A stretch of 64,000 nt of DNA from Nelumbo lutea (Eukaryota; Streptophyta; Magnoliopsida; Proteales; Nelumbonaceae): NCBI GenBank assembly GCA_022828595.1, contig JAKGHH010000002.1:87450076-87514075 (forward strand), written 5' to 3'. Shown one piece after another: positions 56,901 to 64,000 of this stretch (position 1 is its first letter; every line of letters begins with the position of its first letter). Below the pieces are notes generated by a model. The model worked only from the letters and a program-made list of their open reading frames with translations, had not been told where the DNA came from and made no database searches. Both the position numbers and the translations under genes were made by a program.

Positions 56901-57614
56901 CAGTCTGTAGCCATTATGATGAAGAAGTACCCTTTGGAAGGCGGGTGTATCCTGCCTATGAGGTCAACCCTCCATGTATGGAATGGCCAAGCTACGAGGA
57001 CTAGGTGGAGATTGTTGGCAAGTTTGTGGATTCTTTCACCGTAGACTTGGCACTTATGGCATTTGTGTATGTGTCACTGCGTATCCTCCATCATGGTTGG
57101 CGAGTAGAAGCCTAAGTGTAGGATATGGTTGTGTAGAGCTAGTTGTCCTTGATGGACCGCAGGTATGGAGCTATGAGTTGCCTCTAGTACCTCATTGATC
57201 TCATCACCAGCTAGGCATCACAAAGGCTTTCTTGTGTATGATTTTCTATATAACATTTCAACCTGAAGGTAAAACCGCCTAGCTTTGGATAGTAGCCTTC
57301 TCCTCAGTGTAGTGTCAATGGGCAACGTGTGGTCTTTTAGATATTCTATATACATCCTCCTCCAGTCCTTATCATAGATCACGAGGCATTCTCTACCGTC
57401 CACTTATGGGGTGCATTTATCACATTCTTGCTGCACTTTGGTAGAGTCCCACTTTATCGTAGCCCAGTAATAACCTAACCTTTGTAATTTTCAAAATAGG
57501 GTACTTGTGACATCCCCACAATTAGTTTTGTGCACTTCGTTTAGCACTGATTCAACTTTTGCTTTCCCTAAGCATCTTGTTCTTACTCCATCTGACTGTC
57601 TATGGTACAATACT
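53989..57614 (-). repeat. Five-copy 734-bp tandem array of a chimeric integrase fragment
   Basis: Unit starts (forward GCCACTATGATGAAG, with GCCATTATGATGAAG in the last two) at 53989, 54723, 55457, 56190 and 56910; the array ends at 57614. Unit lengths 734, 734, 733, 720 and 705. On the reverse strand each unit reads: a zinc-binding piece (GVLYHRQSDGVRTRCL, EVHKTNCGD, RLGYYWA, ECDKC), then RECLVVCDKDWRRMYIEYLK, KARRFYLQDGMLYRKSYTRK, then a second zinc-binding piece (HQGQLALHNHILHLGFYW ... KCHKCQVYGERIHKPANN) and the start of the integrase core (FHTWGVDLIGKIHPPSKGY, ATDYFTKW). Every unit stops soon after the first catalytic Asp; the second Asp and the Glu are nowhere present. Stops and 734 not being a multiple of 3 rule out a fused product. 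Confidence 0.92.
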
Positions 57615-57904
57615 CTGTTAACGAGCTGAAATTTTGCGATCAACTTGCTATTCTATGTCCTTATGGTCTGACTTTTCAGCTTTTTGGATTATTTCATACC
57701 TCAATCATCCATTGTTATTTTATGCTTCTCTTCTACCCAATCCCTCAAGGTGAAGGTTGACTGTTTATCAACTGATTGGATGGTGATCTCTATTGACTTT
57801 GTGCTAGCTTGTGTCTTGGACCCTAAGGTGGTCAGCGCATTAGCGAACCTACTTTTGGCTCTATTTTGGTGCGTGAAGACTACATCCAAGTAGTAGACTA
57901 ACCT
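57615..57904 (-). pseudogene. Tat-like pol linker between aRNH and integrase
   Basis: The reverse frame 57889-57701 (FANALTTLGSKTQASTKSIE) fits the spacer after aRNH, where Tat pol has an Asp-Ala-Leu-Ala-Leu-type motif (here NALTTL). The array begins immediately below it. Confidence 0.6.
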
Positions 57905-58595
57905 CTAGATTTGGGTCCTATATGGCAGTATGGTTACCTCCTTTACTGTTGTACTTCTTTCAAGTTGTCCGATCACTAGTTTAGCATCACCAATCACCTT
58001 TATCTTTTTTTGACCAGCTTCTATTGCTTTGATCATACCAAGGACCAGTGCCTCGTACTCAACTATGTTGTGTGAATAGGGGAACTGAAGCTTGAAGGAG
58101 TAAGAGGACGTTTGTCCATCAAGTGAGGTCAGTGTTACCCCAGCACTAGCCAAGGTGCTAGTGCTACTCCCGTCGAAGGTTAGGACCCACTTGTTGCTTT
58201 TGGCCACAATGATAATGGGTGTGTCTCTAGGTACTTCATTTGATATGGGAAAATCAATACTTGAGGGGAAGGCGGCCAATAGATTTGCTGCTGCTTGGCA
58301 CTTGATGGCTCTTGGTTGGGTGTACTCTATCGTGTATTCAATGAGCTGCACAATCCACTTAATGAGTCTACCGAAAAGGGGAGGTCTGTCCATGATGAAT
58401 TTGATTGGGTTGTTCCGTGCGATGAGCCTTACTTTCTGTCCTAGGATATAGTGCCTGAATTTCTGTGTGGCAAAGACCAGCGCTAGACACTACTACTCCA
58501 TGTGGGAATAGTTTTTCTTAATTGGTTTGAGGGTTCTACTGGTGTAATATATCAGGAGTTCCACTCTATCTTCGTCCTACTACGCCAGTAAGGAT
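57905..58595 (-). pseudogene. Tat-like RNase H and archaeal-type RNase H
   Basis: RNase H remnants (58590-58390: LLIYYTSRTLKPIKKN, FRHYILGQKVRLIARNNPI) precede an open 162-residue segment (58393-57905). The latter has RPPLFGRLIKWIVQLIEYTI (end of RNase H) and a well-kept aRNH: KWVLTFDGSSTSTLASAGVT, HNIVEYEALVLGMIKAIEAG, KKIKVIGDAKLVIGQLE. Asp, Glu and Asp residues of the aRNH are visible. This is the best-preserved domain of the element. Confidence 0.87.
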
Positions 58596-58596
58596 C

Positions 58597-59530
58597 CTAT
58601 GGACTTTGACCCTGTTGCAATATATATTCTAAATTTTTGCCCATCTTTGGGTGGTGACGTCGGGCCCTAGCAAGTGTTGCTTTCAATTGCTCAAATGTAT
58701 GCCAGTGCTCCTGGGTCCATTTAAACTCGGTAGACTTATTGATTAGCTTCATGAGTGGCAGCGCTGCATGTGCGAGGCTAGGTATGAACCTCCTTAGGTA
58801 TGAAACCTTTCCTAAGAAAGTTTTTAACTGAGACTCATTGGTTGGAGGCAGGAGGTCTAGGATGGCATTGACTTTGCTCTCATCTGGGTGTATCCCTTTC
58901 TGATCTACTCTGTAGCCTAAGAACTTCCCTGACTGCACCCTGAATGCACATTTTAGTGGGTTTAACCTTAGCTTCAATTTCTTTGTGTATCATATTGTAG
59001 AAGTCACTAGCCTTCGCTCTTTGGTATGTTGCCCCCACGTTCTTTAGGTTGAAGGGCATCATCTTGTAGTAGAAATTCCCTATCGGTGTCCTAAAGGCTA
59101 TGTAGGGTGGTGCGTCTACAAGATCCATAAATATGTGGTTGTATCCAATGTAGGCATCTAGGAAGGAGAAGAGCTCATGTCCTATAATGGAGTCTATCAA
59201 CACCTCCATGTTGGGTAGAGGGAATTCATCCTTTGGGCAAGCCTTGTTTAGGTCCTTAAAGTTGACACAACATCTACTATAAGGTGAGGTTAGTATTTGG
59301 TTGATATGCTATTGCTAAAGGACTAAGTGGGAGAACACTAACATTAGTTGTTTGTTCTTCTTCTTTACTGGGACTACATTGGCTAGCCACTGAGGGTGTG
59401 TTATAGGTTTGATAAAACCCACCTTTAGAAATCATTCTACCTCCTCTTTGATCTTTAGGGTTATTTCTGGCTTGAAAATCCACTACGGCTGCTTTACTGG
59501 CTGGAATTTCGAGTCTATACATAGGGAGTG
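58597..59530 (-). pseudogene. Tat-like reverse transcriptase, catalytic tetrad deleted
   Basis: Readable N-terminal part (VKKKNKQL near 59350), then an insertion of ~70 bases before CCVNFKDLNKACPKDEFPLP (59270-59205). Next ELFSFLDAYIGYNHIFMDL, with the first Asp as in FLDAYSGY-type motifs, and KMMPFNLKNVGATYQRA. After MIHKEIE (near 58985) the reading jumps in another frame to LRLNPLKCAF (58960): the ~30 residues that carry YVDD in related RTs are absent. The thumb and connection follow (FLGYRVDQKGIHPDESKVNA, FLGKVSYLRRFIPSLAHAA). Confidence 0.88.
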
Positions 59531-60199
59531 CCTAATGAGGTCTAAGTCTAATCTTGGCATCTGGTCGTATGACTAGGCGAATACATCCTGAAACTCTGTG
59601 AGAATACGCAGGTTAGACTATTTTTGAGTTCTAAGGCTTTTGCGATAAGGGTAGTTTCTTTCCTTTTAGGAGTCCGACAAGATTTTCTTTGTCATCTTGG
59701 CAAATATATATAATGGCCTTTTGTTCGTTCTGTCAGCCGCTAAGTTGATTTCTTCTAATGTCTCTTCTACTGTGTCAATGGAATTTGTCATGCACCTTAG
59801 AGGCACTTTCACTTCATCGTAGTATTCTAGGGCATCCTCCTTCAACTCCTGTCGTGGCCCGAGTTATTATTTGTCTCAAATTCTGGGGGTTTCATGTCTA
59901 ATAAGTTTGTGGTTAAATGTTGTACCTTTGTATCATTCTCAATGATTGAATTATTGTTCAATGATATTACTACAACAACATTGAATTGCAATGTGGTGAA
60001 ACGGTACTGGTTGAAACATTATTTAGAGTCTTCTGTTAGAGGATTATAGTGGCTTTTGACAAATAAATATGTATTTGATTCAGGAAAACATCAATAATGG
60101 ATCATACATTAGGGATGGACTGTTTGAAAAATATTTTTACCATTAGTACAAGTTGCGATAAGGCTACGTTAAACAAGATATATCATAATTAAATCATAC
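59531..60199 (-). other. Protease-RT linker with a possible intron
   Basis: A reverse-strand frame running through protease ends KKAIPKV at a donor-like AAG/GTATGA (60199). 60199-59900 is AT-rich and stop-filled, and coding-like sequence returns near 59800 (CMTNSIDTVEETLEEINLA, then YIFAKMTKKIL). An intron between protease and RT is known in Ogre-type elements. Several AG acceptors are possible (59900-60000); none stands out. TGCGATAA occurs at 59641 and 60154. Confidence 0.45.
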
Positions 60200-60964
60200 C
60201 TTGGGAATGGCCTTCTTGGTTGTGGGTGGTTCGTCATCTTCGTGATCCTCGACGATGGTGTAGTAGTCTTTCCCATCGCTCCCCATCATCCGGATGCATC
60301 TACTTCTTTTCTTGTGTTCAGCGGTCCCCGCAGGCTTGCTCTCTGGCAGGTGAGGCAACTTTGTCCCTTCGACCTTGGCTATCCTCGTCGCACCGTCGTC
60401 TGCCAGTTTTGTGAAGTAAATGGCATCCTATTGATGTGTCTCTAACTTGTCAAAGGGGGCCCTGGTGGCTAGGATCCTTATTGGTTGCCCCCGGTATTTG
60501 GCTTTAATGCACTGATGATATGTCGATGGGACTGAGGGCCAAGTCGTGTATCAGTGGGCGTCCCAAGAGAGCGTGGTAAGAAGTCCTCACTGGGATTACC
60601 TGGAACTCCTACATGATGTTGAACGGGCCTATTGCTACATATAGCTCGATGGATCCTTCCATGATGGATGGGTTCCGTTGAAGTTTGTCACTTCTAGTGG
60701 CAATCCCTTGATGTCCTCCTTCTGGACGTTCATCAACTCTAGTGTGTGGATGGAAATAAGATTGACAGAGCTTCCTGGGTCAACCATCGATCTTCTCATT
60801 TCGAAACCCCCTATTTTCACCATGATGTACAAGGGTCTGTTATGGTGGAGGTCAACAACCAAAATGTCTTCTGTTGTGAATTCCACATTGCTGCGATCAC
60901 GGCTGCAGGATTGTAGCGGGTACCGAAAGACTTTTTCCAGTGCTCTAATGGCTAGTTTCCACAT
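60200..60964 (-). pseudogene. Tat-like aspartic protease
   Basis: The open segment 60964-60635 has the strand RPLYIMVKIGGFEMRRSMVD and the active site VDPGSSVNLISI (Asp-Pro-Gly-Ser, a variant seen in plant gypsy proteases). After a frame break near 60635 the second half continues: VIPVRTSYHALLGRPLIHDL (60600-60540) and CIKAKYRGQPIRILATRAPF. It then runs as a 74-residue frame (FTKLADDGATRIAKVEG onward) to 60200. The last part was examined as a possible captured host exon, but its continuity with protease argues for pol. Confidence 0.78.
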
Positions 60965-62525
60965 TATTGTGTTGGCCTCTTACTTGGTGAAAAATTGTTG
61001 CAGCTCCTCGCTGTGCTCTAGTTTTTCTATCAAAGCATATGACTGGCATTGATCGGCTGCTCCGACTACATTGATACTTCCTTCATGGGTATGGGCTAGG
61101 AGGGGATCTGTTTCTACACATGCTGGGTCCTATTTGATGAACTAGTCCAGCTTTACCTTCTGTATGAATAGCCTTCTTAGGGTGAAGCAATCCATTGGGT
61201 CATGATGTGGTGTCTGGTGGAAGTTGCACCACCTCTCGCCACACTTGTCTTTCTCTAGGTTCACTCCTACTGGTGGTGGCGGCAGGCTGATGGTCCTGTC
61301 TTCAACTAACTTGTTTAATATCATTTTAGCATCCTCCCTTGTGCAGGGAAAGGGGGAGGGGCACTCCTTCTTGGGGCATTATCGCACTAGTATGGCCCCT
61401 ATATGACTCCTCTGTTGTTTTTGGGCTTCCTGTTGACTACATATGCCTCGTTTTTGTTGTATGGAGAGGTGTCCTTGACGGTTCACATTGTCCTGTCTGC
61501 ACACCTCCAGAGCTGGCAAAAGGTCTCGACTTCAAAGTTTTCAATGCCGATCCTTTAGGTAGGGCACATGCCTTGTATGCATTGTTTGACAAAACTTCTC
61601 TCAGTGGTGTGTTTGTCGAAGACGGAATGTGTAAGTTTTTGGAACCTCATAATGTAGGCCAGAAGATCCTCCCTTGGTCCTTGCTCTACATTCTGTAGAT
61701 CGGCCATTGTTAACTTTCTTTCCAAGGTGAACCACTTCCATAAGAACTTCTTGGCTAGTTCGCCCCACGAATCGATGCTTCCCGAGGTGAGACTCACAAA
61801 CCATGTGTACATCGAGCCAGTCAATGACTTTGAGAATTCTCGTACTTTGAGATCCCTGTCAAGAGCAAGGAACCAAGGATGTCCTCGAACTTGCTGATGT
61901 GCTCCTACGGGCTGCCTCTCTTCCAGTCATTTTGTGGCCACTTTTAAGGAGGGGTGTACCCGACAGGGTAGGGCATGTACACGATATGGTTAGAGTAAGG
62001 CTTTCGCAAGAAGATTGAATCATGGGCCCGGTTGCGGCTTTCAACTACTAGCCCTTGGACGTATTCCCTCAGTTCATCCCGGCTGAGAGGGGCCTCTGCT
62101 GTCAGGTCGGTGTAGGGAAAATCATGAGATTGGTGGGTGGGACGGTGATCTGTTTGGGTCGGGGTTGGGTTGGCTCTATTAGGCTGCTTGGGCATGTCAG
62201 AGGTTTGGTTGGAAGCGTGGCAGTTGGGGTTGGGATTGGTGTTAGGGACGCTGGGAAGAGTTGCGGCAGGGGTTTATTCAACTTGGGTCGAACGGTTGAG
62301 TAGAATCTGGAGGGTGCTTCTCGTCTCCTCTTGCATTTGTTCTAGCCTCCTGAATTTGATTTCGAAAAGTGCCTCAAACTCAAAAAGTTTGTTCAACGGT
62401 ATCTCGATGTTGGCTTGGATAGGTGTTTTCATCTCTTGTTGGTTCTCTGCTCTCAAATTGGTGTTCTTCGGGACGTTGTTCTGTTCTTCAGGGGTGGTGG
62501 TGAGGTTGATTCTTCTTGAAGCCAT
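60965..62525 (-). pseudogene. Tat-like gag, degenerate
   Basis: ATG at 62525 (MASRRINLTTTPEEQNNVPK), only ~36 bases from the LTR edge. It continues to a Gln/Glu-rich helix, then SRDELREYVQGLVVESRNRA (62195-61944), and the gag core MTGSMYTWFVSLTSGSIDSW with FLWKWFTLERKLTMADLQNV (61824-61555). The zinc-binding-like segment WCNFHQTPHHDPMDCFTLRR lies at about 61215-61165. Frameshifts near 62270, 61930 and 61540 and stops break it. The usual Cys-Phe-His ... His ... Cys pattern of Tat gag is kept. Confidence 0.82.
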
Positions 62526-62591
62526 TCTTTGTGATCAAAGGACAAACTAGAGATTCTACTGTAGGTTAGGTAAGACTTGGGTGGAAGCGGT
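62526..62591 (-). repeat. Short leader and end of the 5' LTR of the Tat-like element
   Basis: TGTAGGTTAGGTAAGACTTG from 62561 is shared with 48589. The copia LTR starts at 62592, so only 31 bases of this LTR are visible. The leader next to it, read on the reverse strand, starts GTAGAATCTC; I see no standard TGG-starting primer site. Confidence 0.55.
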
Positions 62592-64000
62592 TGAAAGAAT
62601 GGTAGGATCCATCTAATGGATGCCATAAAGGTTGCGGAATGGGTGGGCGAATTTCAAAAATTTCCTACCTTCTCCCAACTGGGAATCATATTCCCTAAAT
62701 TTAGAATACAATATTCAAGGATCCTACTTGAACCATAATCAAACCAGATCTGTACCAAAAGACAAATGGGAGGAATATACCTGATCCGGAGAAGCACTAT
62801 CTCCCAAAGTTGGTGTTCACGCCCAAAGAATGCTCCAAGATCCGTTCCTGCTGAAGATGACACAGCTGTGGATGGAACAGAACCAACAGAGTGCGTCCTA
62901 CACACTGGATCCTTCGCAAGTATCCTCTGGAAGCACTAAACACTGAATCAATTTCAGTCTTTCTTGCAAGACTGATGTCAAGAACAGATTTTTGGACTTT
63001 CTTTTCTACAAAGATCTAATCTTGCAAAGGAGATGGCGGCGGCAGGAGGAGAGCTCTAAAGGCGAAAAGGCTGAACTGCCTTTTTTTCTTTTTCTGGAGT
63101 ATGAGATCTGATCTCAATTCGCAGGAACCTTTCTTGCGATTTCTCTTGGTTCGAAATCTATTGTATTTCTCTCCTTTTTGGTTAGGGTTTCTCCTCCTTT
63201 CTTCTTGATTAAGAATCCTCCTAATTAGGAGTTATCCCAATCCAAATCAGTATTTGGATAGGGGATAATCTTAATCCTATCTGCAGATAAAGTTAGCTTA
63301 CTCCTGATCTTACCAAGAGGTTACCAGATTCAAATCTAATTTGAATTTGGTCTCCAAGAGTGGATAAGGCTAAAGGCCCAATCCTTTTACTAACATTAAT
63401 CTCAGATTCGCCCCAAGGATGGGTGATCATATCATCCCACCTCGAAATGGGCTTCTGGTCCATTAAGTGTTCAGTGTCTAATTACTTTCCAATCTGCTGC
63501 CCAATTGGGCTTCTTTGTATGGCGTGGGACCCAAGCATTGATCTACACACCAGCCACATGGGTTCGGCCCAGCCTTTAATACAAGGCCCAGCCGAATTCA
63601 CTAAAAAACTCAATGAACCCCTTGAGTCCATCATATGGACCCTATGGGCCCAACACTTACATTAAGTGGTCCCTGGGCCAAGCCATCTTATAAAAACCCA
63701 GGGACTGTGGGCAGGTGCAAGATTAGCCCATCAGGTATTATCCTCAATGGTCTTACACTTAACCACTCAGCCCTTAATGATCAAGCACTGCCCGACAAGA
63801 GAGGACCTCTCCCTTGGCTGCAAGGAACAGTGCCGCACTCTCCTCTCACATGGATCCCGGGAATTAAAACCATTTGCAAACAATTTGAAACCGTACATAT
63901 ATATATATATATATAAATATATTAATTTTGCAAAACAAAATTCCAACGATAGAAATCAACTGTCGGCAGTTTGGTTTCCATCAGAGAGAGTGCATTCCCG
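62592..64000 (-). repeat. Diverged copy of the copia-1 LTR, running off the window
   Basis: The left end TGAAAGAATGGTAGGATCCA aligns with TGAAGGGATAGGATATCCAT at 24673. Order and words then follow the solo LTR (GGAATC.TATTCCC, GTTCACGCCCAA, GGGCCCAACACTTAC, GGACCTCTCCCTTGGCTGC). It is more diverged than the other three and has lost the TATA region (63080-63200 differs). A TA microsatellite lies at 63896-63925. If complete it would end ~350 bases beyond the window; the left flank is GCGGT. Confidence 0.85.

Noticed and set aside
60190..60425. 74-residue frame (FTKLADDGATRIAKVEG onward) as a captured host-gene exon
   Set aside because: It continues directly from the second half of the protease (SYHALLGRPLIHDL, CIKAKYRGQPIRIL), which makes it part of the element's own pol.

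Overview
The window looks like plant (angiosperm) nuclear DNA made almost wholly of nested, decayed LTR retrotransposons. I found no intact host gene, rRNA, tRNA or CRISPR array. Evidence: Ty1/copia pol in the order protease-integrase-RT-RNase H with a Met-tRNA-type primer site; Ty3/gypsy pol in the order protease-RT-RNase H-archaeal-type RNase H-integrase, as in the plant Tat/Ogre clade; TATA-bearing LTRs; and stops and frameshifts throughout.

Layout. 1-420: reverse-strand copia integrase stump, cut by the next element. 421-9828: copia-1 (forward) with two ~1.9-kb LTRs. 9829-14677: a second copia interior sharing the right LTR of copia-1, without primer site, RNase H end or 3' LTR. 14678-15982: an unrelated LTR (family 'TGATGAG'). 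15983-34390: Ogre-like gypsy element, forward (leader, A-rich tract, extra ORF1, gag, protease, G-patch, RT, RNase H, aRNH, integrase, tandem-repeat 3' UTR, partial 3' LTR). It is interrupted by a copia solo LTR with a clean target duplication (24673-26580) and by an LTR-like block (31686-33195). 34391-~37400: forward fragment of a second gypsy family (aRNH-integrase) followed by an antisense coiled-coil ORF. ~37500-47830: second Ogre-like element, reverse strand, without ORF1, protease, RT and integrase, with a different 3' UTR array containing a 244-bp MITE. 47830-48545: LTR-like block. 48589-62591: Tat-like gypsy element, reverse strand (gag, protease, RT, RNase H, aRNH, a five-fold tandem array of an integrase fragment, an antisense ORF, LTR), with another 'TGATGAG' LTR at 51344-52830. 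62592-64000: reverse-strand copia LTR running off the window.

How the parts relate. No element can act on its own: the RT active-site tetrad is deleted in copia-2 and the Tat element, substituted in the forward Ogre-like element, and retained only in copia-1, whose RT has another deletion and stops. The two Ogre-like elements converge tail to tail with matching polypurine tracts and LTR starts. The most unusual features are the 734-bp integrase array, a two-register satellite-like 3' UTR array, antisense ORFs after integrase in two gypsy families, a recurrent TTATCGCA octamer in the Tat element, and a scrambled repair-like scar at 33.2 kb. Identity and clade calls come from recognising translated motifs by eye; no search was run.
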